In this document: positions 18,741 through 27,478 of the stretch, in pieces
Position numbering within the stretch: position 1 is the first letter of the stretch
How the letters are laid out: each line of letters begins with the position of its first letter
Source of the DNA: Paralteromonas sediminis
Lineage (GTDB): Bacteria > Pseudomonadota > Gammaproteobacteria > Enterobacterales > Alteromonadaceae
Assembly: GCF_003820355.1 (NCBI RefSeq)
Contig: NZ_RPOK01000001.1
Location: forward strand, 646,847 to 710,846
DNA length: 64,000 nucleotides
Direction of reading: 5' to 3'
Program-made: the position numbers and the translations under genes
Notes under the pieces: generated by a model
The model's database searches: none
The model's input: the letters and a program-made list of their open reading frames with translations, nothing else
Told to the model about the DNA's origin: nothing

Positions 18741-19907
18741 GTGGCAGGCATACTGCCACGTATTTCCCGACCTTTGATAATCTTATCGCTAACCTATTTA
18801 TTGTATTTTGGTCAGTTAGGCATTCTGACGCCGTATCTTGGTATTTTTCTCGATGGCCGTGGCTTTAGTTCGGCGGATATCGGTACGCTGTTTGCGCTGA
18901 TCACGCTTACCCGTATTATTGGCCCCAGTTTATGGGCAGGGGTCGCGGATAAACATGGCAACCCACTTCAGGTCATGCAATTAGGCAGTTTGCTGACCGT
19001 GGTGCTGTTTGCTGGCGTGTTTTTTGTGCAGGGATTTTGGTGGCTTACCCTGGTGTTTGCACTGATGATGATGTTCTGGACTGCTGTTCTACCGCAATTA
19101 GAAGTCATTACATTGCAGCATCTTAAGCCCACATCGGTGTCCTATGGCAAAATCCGCCTTTGGGGCAGTGTCGGTTTTATTGTATTTGCCGTCATCGTCG
19201 GTCAAAGTATTGATGTTTTTGGTAGTGAAACGCCTATCTACGTGAGTACGGCTGTCTTAGCCTTGTTGTTTATTGCAACCTTGTACATAACACCTGTCGA
19301 CACGCCACAGCAGCATGATGACGTGTCAGGTTCCTGGACGCTAGCACTTAAAAAGCCGTTTGTTGTTTTCATTGTTTCTTCACTGCTTCTGCAAATGAGC
19401 TTTGGCACTTTTTATGGCTTTTTTGCCCTGTATATGCGGGATCTCGGATACGATGGCACGCAAACAGGGCTACTGATTGCACTGGGCGTACTGGCAGAAG
19501 TGGGTATTTTCCTGGTCGCCTCTAGGATAATAATTCGTTTTGGTGTCAGACTCACACTCTTTATCAGTTTAGCGCTCACTGCTATCAGGTGGTGGGCACT
19601 GGGCTTTGCAGGAGAACTCTGGCTGGTAGTTATCGTCACTCAGTTGCTTCATGCTTTGAGTTTTGGCCTGACTCACGCTACCTCGGTCCATTTCATTCAT
19701 CACTTTTTCCCGCATAAGTTTCAATCGCGCGGGCAAGCCATTTATATCAGTCTTACTTTTGGTATCGGCGGAGCTGTGGGTCATTTTCTTTCTGGCCAGC
19801 TCTGGCAAGATGGAGCTGGAGCCGAACTAGCCTTTGGCATGGCAGGGGCATTCGCAATGGCAGGCGCGTTATTGCTGTTCCTTGCGCCCAAAAAGGCATT
19901 TGGTTAA
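18741..19907 (+). CDS. MFS transporter, HcaT/phenylpropionate-permease-like
   Basis: 388 residues, about twelve membrane segments, GTG start one base after the aroC stop with AGGACAG upstream, so it is translated from the aroC message. The second half, with HHFFPHKFQSRGQAIY and GIGGAVGHFLSGQLW, resembles the MFS_1-like group around E. coli HcaT. The substrate cannot be predicted; HcaT-like proteins in marine gammaproteobacteria commonly sit next to aroC without an aromatic catabolic cluster. No hairpin terminator is evident before the next gene. Confidence 0.75.
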   Translation: MAGILPRISRPLIILSLTYLLYFGQLGILTPYLGIFLDGRGFSSADIGTLFALITLTRIIGPSLWAGVADKHGNPLQVMQLGSLLTVVLFAGVFFVQGFWWLTLVFALMMMFWTAVLPQLEVITLQHLKPTSVSYGKIRLWGSVGFIVFAVIVGQSIDVFGSETPIYVSTAVLALLFIATLYITPVDTPQQHDDVSGSWTLALKKPFVVFIVSSLLLQMSFGTFYGFFALYMRDLGYDGTQTGLLIALGVLAEVGIFLVASRIIIRFGVRLTLFISLALTAIRWWALGFAGELWLVVIVTQLLHALSFGLTHATSVHFIHHFFPHKFQSRGQAIYISLTFGIGGAVGHFLSGQLWQDGAGAELAFGMAGAFAMAGALLLFLAPKKAFG

Positions 19908-19978
19908 ATCGGTGTTGCCTTATTCATTATAATTCCGCTAAGCTGATTTTTCAGCATGCAGTCTAAGAACAGGTGATT

Positions 19979-21064
19979 ATGTTTGTTTTTTCCGCCAAAT
20001 ACGAAGAAGAAAAACAAAAAAACGACGCGTTAAATGCCAAAATTGCGCAACTAGAGCAGGACAACGCACAGCTAGAGCAGGAAAATAAAGCGCTACAGCA
20101 ATCGTTGTCTGAAAGTACTGATAGCGGCACGAATGAGTCACAACTTGTGCGCTGTTTGGTAGAGTCGATGTCACAGGTTGAGGGCATCCGCCAGACCGTC
20201 TTTGAATCTTTCCAGCTTATCGAAGAAGAAGCCCGGTCAGTCGCAAAAATGAATGAGTTGTTTACTGTTTCCACTGAATCTCTTGAGCGCATTGTGGGAT
20301 CCATGAATAACATGGGGGCAAAGATGTCTGGTATGTCGTCGAGTATAAACGGCTTGTCAGAGAAGGCTGACAGTATTAACAAGTTCGTGTCGACGATTAC
20401 CAACATCTCCGATCAAACCAACTTGCTTGCACTCAATGCTGCTATCGAGGCCGCGCGTGCCGGTGATGCGGGTAGGGGGTTCAGTGTGGTTGCTGACGAG
20501 GTGCGTTCTCTGGCTACTGAGACAAATAAATCCGCCAGTGAGGTGGCTGACCTAGTGAATACCATCATAGATTCAACAAAAGGTGCAGTAAGCTCGGTGG
20601 ATGAGATTAAAGGGAATAACGATCTGCTATCTGAAGGAGTCAACCAGCTTAATGCGCATTATGGGGGGATTATCGAGCGATGTGAGGCGATGAAGCTGAC
20701 CATAGATGCCTCGTCACACCGGTCGTTTATTCAAACCGTCAAGCTTGACCATATCGTGTGGAAAGGCGACGTTTACGCTGTTCTAATGGGGAAAAGTGCC
20801 AAGCGCATTGAAGATTTTGCAGACCACACCATGTGCAGACTGGGGAAATGGTATCAGCAAGATGGTAAAACGAAATTCGCAGGAAATAGTGCTTTTAGAG
20901 AACTGGACGGTCCGCACGCAAAAGTCCACAAATACGGTGTGGATGCCATGCGCGCGTTTCAGCAAGGCGACCAGGAAACAGGCATTGCACACCTGCTCGA
21001 AATGGAGCAGGCCAGTGAGCGTGTGATGGCGATACTTGACCAGCTGACTGAACTGGCAACCTAG
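19979..21064 (+). CDS. Soluble methyl-accepting chemotaxis-type protein with CZB zinc domain
   Basis: About 361 residues, no membrane segment. ATG 19979 is preferred over GTG 19973 because AGG lies 8-6 bases before it. An N-terminal coiled coil of about 45 residues (Glu/Gln/Lys-rich heptads) leads into the MCP signalling region with the hairpin tip [15 protein letters not shown] and [15 protein letters not shown]-terminal CZB domain follows, with HIVWK, CRLGKWY and a later HxxVH that supply the zinc-binding His/Cys set. CZB receptors such as H. pylori TlpD sense oxidants through the zinc-bound cysteine. This one is likely a cytoplasmic redox or energy chemoreceptor. Confidence 0.85.
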   Translation: MFVFSAKYEEEKQKNDALNAKIAQLEQDNAQLEQENKALQQSLSESTDSGTNESQLVRCLVESMSQVEGIRQTVFESFQLIEEEARSVAKMNELFTVSTESLERIVGSMNNMGAKMSGMSSSINGLSEKADSINKFVSTITNISDQTNLLALNAAIEAARAGDAGRGFSVVADEVRSLATETNKSASEVADLVNTIIDSTKGAVSSVDEIKGNNDLLSEGVNQLNAHYGGIIERCEAMKLTIDASSHRSFIQTVKLDHIVWKGDVYAVLMGKSAKRIEDFADHTMCRLGKWYQQDGKTKFAGNSAFRELDGPHAKVHKYGVDAMRAFQQGDQETGIAHLLEMEQASERVMAILDQLTELAT

Positions 21065-21165
21065 CTAGCGGCCTGTGTAGGTTTTCTGACAGATGCAAAC
21101 CCTGCTCCTGTCGGCACGTTAGTGAGCGCAATTTCTAAACCAATAGATCCATCATCTAAGGAGTC

Positions 21166-22863
21166 TCAGCAACAACTGCAATTGCGTTTGTGTTTATCCA
21201 TTTTACCCACACCGGGATTAAAACGGTTGGTCGGGTCTAGCGAACGATAAAACGCTTTTACCTGAGGCTCTGCATCATACAGGTGCCCCACGTTATGTTC
21301 AGCGGGGTACTTAGCCCCTCTGGCGTCAAGCAACGCCAGTATTTCGGCTTTCACGTGGTCGGGATTAACGCCTTTTTTGATAATGTAATCTTGATGAAAG
21401 ACATGGCAGAAAAAGTGGCCGTAATACAGGCGTTTTTCAATTTTTTCGTGTAATTCTGGCGGTAATGTTTCTACCCAGTGTTGCGTATTTCGGGGCAAGG
21501 CGATATCCAGGGCAAGAATATCTCCCACGTGCTGCTCATGTATAATTTGATAACGCATAGCGGCACCTGCCGCTGCGAACCTGTGCAGATAAGCACTACT
21601 GGCCTCGCGTTCAGAGCATTCAAAATATTCACCTTTTTCTGCATCGGCAAAAAAAGCAGGCAAAAATGCGTCGGCTTCTTCGATACCGGCATCACTCATT
21701 TTTACAATAAGGTGGTGCTCATACTTGCGTTCAAATTCACGTAACCGTTCGGGCAAGTGCTCAGGGAAGAGTTTGGCCCCAAATTGCATGACTTTATCCG
21801 TTAGATAATTCGGCAGCCAGGGCGTTCGCTGACAAAATGCATCAATTTTTCCCTTTGCCGCAAACAGCTTTGGCAAACTGTCTGTGCCTAGCTTAGCCAC
21901 ACTCAAAAAGGTGTCTTTGCCGTATTGGTGGGAGATATTAAAAATGTCCCTGTGCATGTATTCACCGACTTCAGGCAGGTGGGTGAAGTTTGATAAAATA
22001 TGCCGCCTCAGGGTGTTGAGTGTGCCAGCCTTGTTGGTGCCAATATAATACGTTTTGACTTTTTCTGGTTGTTCAAAGGTGTCTAATCTAACGGCAAATA
22101 CAGCCAGTTTTCCAGCACACCCACTTGCCTCGAAAAGTCTGGATGTATCGGCGTTAAAACGCGCGGGAATCGGAGACTCGATGTCTCTGATGATATCAAC
22201 ATAATCGGTAGCTGATGCTTTTTCTGTGTGAGGTGTAATGCTTTTATCAAACGACCCGTCTTCTAGGTTTTGCAGTATGGCTTCAGGCGAGTCACCTAAC
22301 TCGATACCCAAGTGATTAACCAGTTGCAGCTCGCCATTTTCATCTACTTTTGCATAGAGTGACAACTCAGTATACGCCGGACCGCGTTTGACCAAGGCAC
22401 CGCCGGAATTATTGGCGATCCCCCCGACAATGGATGCACCAAGACAAGATGAGCCAATCACAGAGTGTGGCGCGCGCTCGTATCCAGCCAGCGTTTTTTC
22501 TAGTTTGTGTAAGGTTGCTCCAGGCAAGCTCACCACTTGCTCGCCTTCTCCCAAAATATGTAAACCGTCCATGGCAAGTGTATTGATCACTACGATATCG
22601 CGATCATACCCATGACTGGCTGGCGTAGATCCCTCCGTTAACCCAGTGTTAGCAGCTTGCATAATGATAATGCAGTCAGCCTCCACACACGCTTGCAAGA
22701 CACGCCAGTACTGCAAAAGTGATTGTGGAAAAACGACAGCCAGTGCATCGCCTTGCCCAGAGCGCCAGCCCTTTACATAATGAGATTTATCCTGAGCGTG
22801 AACCGCAACGTTCTGCTCTCCCAACAGGCTAATTAGTGCATCAATAAGCGAATTACGGCTCAA
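21166..22863 (-). CDS. dld: Quinone-dependent D-lactate dehydrogenase
   Basis: 565 residues, near the 571 of E. coli Dld, to which it looks collinear. The FAD-binding PCMH domain includes IIMQAANTGLTEGSTPAS and VIGSSCLGASIVGGIANNSGG; the C-terminal half has the membrane-binding lactate-dehydrogenase domain and ends in a Lys/Cys-rich tail. It oxidises D-lactate to pyruvate and passes electrons to quinone at the inner membrane. It stands alone, convergent with the CZB receptor gene; no lactate permease is adjacent. Confidence 0.93.
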   Translation of the reverse strand: MSRNSLIDALISLLGEQNVAVHAQDKSHYVKGWRSGQGDALAVVFPQSLLQYWRVLQACVEADCIIIMQAANTGLTEGSTPASHGYDRDIVVINTLAMDGLHILGEGEQVVSLPGATLHKLEKTLAGYERAPHSVIGSSCLGASIVGGIANNSGGALVKRGPAYTELSLYAKVDENGELQLVNHLGIELGDSPEAILQNLEDGSFDKSITPHTEKASATDYVDIIRDIESPIPARFNADTSRLFEASGCAGKLAVFAVRLDTFEQPEKVKTYYIGTNKAGTLNTLRRHILSNFTHLPEVGEYMHRDIFNISHQYGKDTFLSVAKLGTDSLPKLFAAKGKIDAFCQRTPWLPNYLTDKVMQFGAKLFPEHLPERLREFERKYEHHLIVKMSDAGIEEADAFLPAFFADAEKGEYFECSEREASSAYLHRFAAAGAAMRYQIIHEQHVGDILALDIALPRNTQHWVETLPPELHEKIEKRLYYGHFFCHVFHQDYIIKKGVNPDHVKAEILALLDARGAKYPAEHNVGHLYDAEPQVKAFYRSLDPTNRFNPGVGKMDKHKRNCSCC

Positions 22864-22941
22864 GACTACCGCTCCTTAAACGTGAAAAGTAGATGCCAAA
22901 ATAGAATAATATATTCTCAGGCTGATGTTTTACACTAATAA

Positions 22942-23352
22942 CTAATCAAATTTGACTTTTTTTCTCAGGCTTTTTTTGTCACCGCGTTTCTTTTTGTCAT
23001 CAACGCGCCTGCGCTTAGCGGCCCGGCTCGGTGACGTCGCTTTTCGTACCTTTTGCTGCTGGCCAGCGACAGAAATTATGTCAATAAGCCTGTGGAACGC
23101 CGCCTGACGATTCATCTCTTGTGTGCGATTAGATTGAGATTTAATGATTAATATGCCGTCTGCTGTGATTCGGCTGTCGTTAGCATCAAGCAATTTCTTT
23201 TTCACGTAATCAGGCAATGCTGATGCACGAATGTCAAAACGCAAGTGAATTGCAGATGACACCTTGTTGACATTTTGTCCGCCAGCCCCTTGGGCGCGTA
23301 TGGCGCTAATGTCGATATAGGGGAGTAGTTGATCAAGGTTCGGCTGATACAT
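22942..23352 (-). CDS. arfB: Alternative ribosome-rescue hydrolase ArfB
   Basis: 136 residues. A release-factor catalytic domain without codon-recognition domain: GGQ at residues 24-26 within RAQGAGGQNVNKVSSA. The C-terminal tail is strongly basic (from about residue 100 rich in Lys and Arg), which in E. coli ArfB (YaeJ) inserts into the empty mRNA channel of stalled ribosomes. It releases peptides from non-stop complexes and is a second ribosome-rescue gene in this window with smrB. Confidence 0.92.
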   Translation of the reverse strand: MYQPNLDQLLPYIDISAIRAQGAGGQNVNKVSSAIHLRFDIRASALPDYVKKKLLDANDSRITADGILIIKSQSNRTQEMNRQAAFHRLIDIISVAGQQQKVRKATSPSRAAKRRRVDDKKKRGDKKSLRKKVKFD

Positions 23353-23508
23353 ACTTTAACCTGAGAGTAACAAAGAGATTTACCTTGTGATAAGTCACTA
23401 TACCAAGCCTGACTGTGAAAGACATGGTCTAACCACAAAGCACAAGCGAAAACTGCATTTATGGTGTAGCCTGTTCATCTGCATAACAACTTCCGTTTAA
23501 TGGATGCT

Positions 23509-24375
23509 ATGAAACGATTCTTTGTTTGCCTTGTATACTGGGTGTCTATTCAGACAATGGCACAGCAAACCCAAAATATTTGGCTCATTGATGTGTCGAA
23601 AGCGCAGGGTGATGCCATATTAGCCAGCGTAAAAGTGAGCGACAATGCCTCATATTCGAATCAGCCACATTTTGTAGACGGCAAAAATATTCTTTTATAT
23701 ACCCAGTCGTTCACCCAAGGTGAAGCTGACCAAACCGATGCGATGGCCTATGACATTGAGGCAGGCAACACCGTAAATTTAACGCAATCAGCGACGTCTG
23801 AGTATTCTCCCACTCCTTACAAGGACGGCTTTAGTACCATTTTGGTTGATTCTGCGGGGAAGCAATGGTTATGGGCTTTTGATGAAAAAGGTGAATCCAT
23901 TGGCAAATTGAGTCACGCAGAACCCGTTGGGTATCATGTATGGCTAAATGACACCGAGGCACTCGCCTTTATTTTAGGTCAGCCGCATACGTTACAACGC
24001 CTCAATTTAGGCGGCTCTGACACAGTAATTGATGAAAATATTGGTGCGAGTCTATGGGCCGTACCGCAGTCAGACAAATTTAGCTATTCGAAACAAGATC
24101 AGGGGCAAACGTTGCTAATGGCTTTTAGCCCAGAAACGGGTGATAAAACTCAACTTACGGTGATGCCTGCTGAAACCGTTTATTATGCTTGGTTACCTGA
24201 CGGCAGTGCAGTGGCAGGAAAAGGCAGCAGTGTGTTGCGTTGGTCACCAAATAGTGCGCAAAAAGAGTGGCAAATCTGGCTAGACTTATCAGAACAGTGT
24301 GGTGAGATAAGCCGATTGCATACGAGAGACTTGGACGACAGGATTCAAGTCGCCGTTGTTTGTACTGATATTTAA
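23509..24375 (+). CDS. Periplasmic beta-propeller-like protein of unknown function
   Basis: 288 residues from ATG 23509 (GGA five bases upstream); an in-frame ATG at 23500 is an alternative. A signal peptide runs to about MAQQ. The mature part is a series of roughly 45-residue units with motifs such as NxLxYTxS, SEYSPTPYKDG, HVWLNDTEALAF and YAWLPDGSAVAGKG, the pattern of TolB/PD40 beta-propeller blades. No catalytic domain follows. It could bind a protein or ligand in the periplasm. The DUF4870 gene follows after 18 bases, with GAAGGA before its start, so they may be co-expressed. Confidence 0.6.
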   Translation: MKRFFVCLVYWVSIQTMAQQTQNIWLIDVSKAQGDAILASVKVSDNASYSNQPHFVDGKNILLYTQSFTQGEADQTDAMAYDIEAGNTVNLTQSATSEYSPTPYKDGFSTILVDSAGKQWLWAFDEKGESIGKLSHAEPVGYHVWLNDTEALAFILGQPHTLQRLNLGGSDTVIDENIGASLWAVPQSDKFSYSKQDQGQTLLMAFSPETGDKTQLTVMPAETVYYAWLPDGSAVAGKGSSVLRWSPNSAQKEWQIWLDLSEQCGEISRLHTRDLDDRIQVAVVCTDI

Positions 24376-24393
24376 TACGAAGAAGGAAAAAAA

Positions 24394-24747
24394 ATGGACA
24401 ACAGACCATGGGGTATGGAACAAGGCACTTTTTTAACACTTATGCATTTAAGTCAACTGGCAGGGTATCTTATCCCCTACGCTGGGTTAGCGTTACCGGT
24501 TATCATGTGGGCAACCAATAAAGACGACTCTGAATTGATTGATCGTCACGGTAAAGTGATCCTGAACTGGATGATAACCATGATCATCGCGTCCGTGGTG
24601 TGTTACATCTTAATGTTCGTGCTGATTGGTTTTTTAGGCTTTGCTATTCTTGCTGTGGTCAATTTGGTGTTTGTTATTGTGGGTGCAGTAAAAGCCAGCC
24701 AGGGTGAACTCTGGACTTATCCTTTTAGTCTCAAAATAATAAAATAA
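24394..24747 (+). CDS. DUF4870 membrane protein
   Basis: 117 residues, about three hydrophobic segments (residues 13-40, 55-80, 80-105). The pattern of an N-terminal HLSQLAGYLIPYAGLALPVIMW, the middle IDRHGKVILNW and the final GELWTYPFSLKII is typical of DUF4870, whose function is unknown. A strong ribosome-binding site (GAAGGA) precedes the ATG. Placed 18 bases after the propeller protein. Confidence 0.85.
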   Translation: MDNRPWGMEQGTFLTLMHLSQLAGYLIPYAGLALPVIMWATNKDDSELIDRHGKVILNWMITMIIASVVCYILMFVLIGFLGFAILAVVNLVFVIVGAVKASQGELWTYPFSLKIIK

Positions 24748-24764
24748 GGCCCTCGTTAGGGCCG
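24746..24764 (-). terminator. Terminator for the minus-strand small gene
   Basis: Perfect stem GGCCCT / AGGGCC with loop CGTT (24748-24763). Read on the minus strand it is followed by TTATTTTATTATTTT, a U-rich tail; on the plus strand no T-run follows. It therefore terminates leftward transcripts and may also block read-through from the DUF4870 gene. Confidence 0.6.
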
Positions 24765-24767
24765 CGT

Positions 24768-24908
24768 TCACTCTGATTCATGCTGCTCAAGCAGTTGTTC
24801 GCGAGCCAGTGCAAGCGCTTCGATAGCACTCGCTCGTGCTGCAATCATGTCTAGGTGCTCAGTGTTGTGTGTGTCACCCATCTCTAAAAAATATCTTTCC
24901 AAGTCCAT
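24768..24908 (-). CDS. Possible small protein (46 residues), function unknown
   Basis: Too short for ordinary gene finding. ATG 24908 to TGA 24768-24770 encodes an acidic, alanine- and leucine-rich peptide (MDLERYFLEMGDTHNTEHLD, then an amphipathic helix rich in A, E and L ending LLEQHESE). Evidence for a real gene is the minus-strand terminator starting four bases after its stop and the lack of any competing gene. The ribosome-binding site is weak. I do not recognise the family. Confidence 0.45.
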   Translation of the reverse strand: MDLERYFLEMGDTHNTEHLDMIAARASAIEALALAREQLLEQHESE

Positions 24909-25097
24909 ATAAGGTCATATCGGTTGATTATTTGTAGAGTTATTATACGTGGTTTGACCAGTTCGGGATCGGATAATAGATCTTAACCTGCTTGTTTTTG
25001 AACCAATTGGAAAGAAATTGTGCATAGCCGGCACTATTGCTGTTGCACTCAGCCACGAGGCTTTTTATCCTTTAAGCATCATAAAAACGAAAAAAGC

Positions 25098-25871
25098 ATG
25101 CCGCCCATGCAGTCTTCAGCACTGAATATACTCAATCAACATTTCGACCATATTTACGTTTTGACACTAAAACAGGCTGAAGCCAGGCAGCATAATATCC
25201 GTCGTATTCTCAACGGTTGTAATTGGTCTTTTTTTTACGGGTGTGACAAGCACAACCTGGATCCCGAAAACCTCGAAGCGAAAGGGCTTTATGATGATAT
25301 AAAGCATAAGGCTACCAAGCGCACAAGCCGTTCTATGAAACTCGGTGAAGTGGCGTGCTCAATTTCTCATAAAATGATGTATCAGGACATGTTGGATAAC
25401 GGGTATGAGCATGTGCTTATCCTCGAAGATGACGTGTTGCCCTTGCCTGAGAGAATAATGTGTTTAACGCAAGAACTGGAACAGCTGCCGAACGACTGGG
25501 AAGTACTTATGCTGGGTTATTATGGAGCAAAGCTGCCGCAGTTAAAATATCGTATCCAGCAGAATGTCTATAGGCTGTTTCGCACCCTTAAGCTATTTAA
25601 TTGGCATCATGTTTCAAAAGCGTGGATTGACAACATATGCATGCAACCTGTTTCTGAATCCTGGTACGAAATCGGTAAGGTTTTAGGTACCCATGCCTAT
25701 GCCATTAATCGCAGTGCGGCACAAAAGTTTTTGGATTATCAAAGCCCGGTTATTTTGCAGGCCGACAGAATATTTAATTATTATAAAGCAGCACATCCAT
25801 TAAAAGCTTATGCACCCAAGCAGGTCTACTTTACGTTGTCTGAGCTCAGTCAGGAGTCCTTTATTCAGTAG
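25098..25871 (+). CDS. Glycosyltransferase family 25 (LPS/LOS-type)
   Basis: About 257 residues from ATG 25098; an open extension to GTG 25020 has no family sequence. The GT25 core is clear: FDHIYVLTLKQAEAR at the N-terminus, LGEVACSISHKMMYQDML and HVLILEDDVLPLP with the acidic EDD, then GYYG and GTHAYAINRSAAQKFL. GT25 enzymes usually add galactose or another sugar to lipooligosaccharide. It stands alone, with no other cell-surface sugar gene nearby, so the acceptor is unknown. Confidence 0.85.
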   Translation: MPPMQSSALNILNQHFDHIYVLTLKQAEARQHNIRRILNGCNWSFFYGCDKHNLDPENLEAKGLYDDIKHKATKRTSRSMKLGEVACSISHKMMYQDMLDNGYEHVLILEDDVLPLPERIMCLTQELEQLPNDWEVLMLGYYGAKLPQLKYRIQQNVYRLFRTLKLFNWHHVSKAWIDNICMQPVSESWYEIGKVLGTHAYAINRSAAQKFLDYQSPVILQADRIFNYYKAAHPLKAYAPKQVYFTLSELSQESFIQ

Positions 25872-26023
25872 CCGCATTGAGCTATTCAAGGTAGAATAAA
25901 GGCATGTCAATTATGCAGTGACGCCTGTGTTACCTCGCACGTTTTATTTGTTTTTTTCTCTTCTACTTTCTCCGGCTCGCTGCAAGCCTGCACCCGCATT
26001 TTTAACTACATATTGGACCTGTA

Positions 26024-27316
26024 ATGAAAAACATCGTAATCGTAGGTGGAGGTGCTGGCGGCCTTGAGTTAGTCACAACACTGACAAAAACCCTCGGAAA
26101 AAAGGGGCGAGCTAATATTATTCTGGTGGATAAGAGCCGCACTCATGTGTGGAAACCACTTCTGCATGAAGTGGCTGCGGGTGTTATCAACAAGAGCAGT
26201 GATGGCGTTGATTACCCGATACATGCTGCGCGTTGTGGTTACCAGTTTCAACTTGGCACACTGACTAGCGTTGAACCGACCAGTAAGACTATTCATCTCG
26301 CGGAAGTGATGGATGATGAGGGTGAGGTGTTACTACCTGCTCGGACGTTGTCTTATGATATTTTGGTGCTCGCCTTTGGTAGCGTTAGCAACGATTTTGG
26401 TACACCTGGTGTGCAAGAACATTGTTATTTACTTGACTCTTTGGTTCAGGCTGAGCGGTTTCACAAAGCACTGTTGAATCAGTTGCTGAAAATCAATCAG
26501 ATGCCTGAAAGCCGCAGTGCTCTAAACGTCGCCATTGTCGGCGGCGGAGCCACAGGTACTGAGCTGGCCGCGCAGCTGCACCATATTGCAAATCTGGCGC
26601 GCCATTACGGTATGCCAGAGATGTCCGCAAAACGCCTGCGGTTGTCTATCATTGAAGCGGGGCCGAGAATTTTGCCGGCGTTACCAGAACGTATCAGCAA
26701 TTCGGCCCGTCGTGCACTGCATAAACTCGGCATAGATGTACTGGAAAATACGCGTGTCGCTGAAGCGACCGATAAGGGATTTATCACCAGTGATGGTAAT
26801 CGCATTGAGGCCGATCTTATGGTGTGGGCTGCTGGTGTTAAAGCACCTGACTTCGTACAGCAGTGGGGCGTTTTTGAAATCAATCGCGCGCAACAAATCA
26901 TCGTGAATCCTCACCTGCAAACATTGCTGACCGACGATATTTACGTGATTGGCGATGCATGCGGTTTTCAGCAGAATGATGGCTCTTGGGTACCGCCTCG
27001 CGCGCAATCTGCCCATCAAATGGCCAGTACCGCAGCGAAAAACATCCGCAATCAGCTATTAGGCAAGCCCCTAGAGCGATATCGTTACTTAGATTACGGT
27101 TCACTCGTGCATTTGAGTAAATACAGCACAGTAGGCAGCTTAATGGGGAAGCTGACGAACAGTGCCATGTTTATTGAAGGTAAGCTGGCCCGGTTTGTTT
27201 ATGTGTCGCTTTACAATATGCATCAGTTTGCAGTGCATGGCTGGCTGAAAGGTACATTGGTACTGTTGGGCAGAAAGGTAGGCAATATAGTAGGCCCTAA
27301 ACTGAAGCTCCACTGA
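26024..27316 (+). CDS. ndh: Type II NADH:quinone oxidoreductase
   Basis: 430 residues. FAD-binding GGGAGGLE at residues 8-15, NADH-binding VAIVGGGATGTELAAQL in the middle, the flavin-ring motif VIGDACGF and QSAHQMA near residues 305-335, and a C-terminal amphipathic segment that anchors it to the inner membrane. It passes electrons from NADH to ubiquinone without proton pumping, alongside the Na+-pumping or complex I enzymes of the host. Monocistronic by spacing, with 150 bases before and 160 after. Confidence 0.93.
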   Translation: MKNIVIVGGGAGGLELVTTLTKTLGKKGRANIILVDKSRTHVWKPLLHEVAAGVINKSSDGVDYPIHAARCGYQFQLGTLTSVEPTSKTIHLAEVMDDEGEVLLPARTLSYDILVLAFGSVSNDFGTPGVQEHCYLLDSLVQAERFHKALLNQLLKINQMPESRSALNVAIVGGGATGTELAAQLHHIANLARHYGMPEMSAKRLRLSIIEAGPRILPALPERISNSARRALHKLGIDVLENTRVAEATDKGFITSDGNRIEADLMVWAAGVKAPDFVQQWGVFEINRAQQIIVNPHLQTLLTDDIYVIGDACGFQQNDGSWVPPRAQSAHQMASTAAKNIRNQLLGKPLERYRYLDYGSLVHLSKYSTVGSLMGKLTNSAMFIEGKLARFVYVSLYNMHQFAVHGWLKGTLVLLGRKVGNIVGPKLKLH

Positions 27317-27336
27317 GCCCCAAAAAGGGCTCAGTA
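27311..27336 (+). terminator. Hairpin after ndh
   Basis: CTGAGCCC / GGGCTCAG around CAAAAA, directly overlapping the ndh stop. A T-rich stretch follows only after about ten bases, so it is an imperfect terminator. Confidence 0.55.
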
Positions 27337-27478
27337 CCCGCATATTTTTCTATTTGAATTGTTATTAGAATATAAAATTCTTTACAAGAATTTACATTGT
27401 GGTAGTTTATTTTTTGGGGTGATAATTTATTTGTACTCAAAATGCCTCTAATTCGAACTACTCAACAAGGTAACAGCA

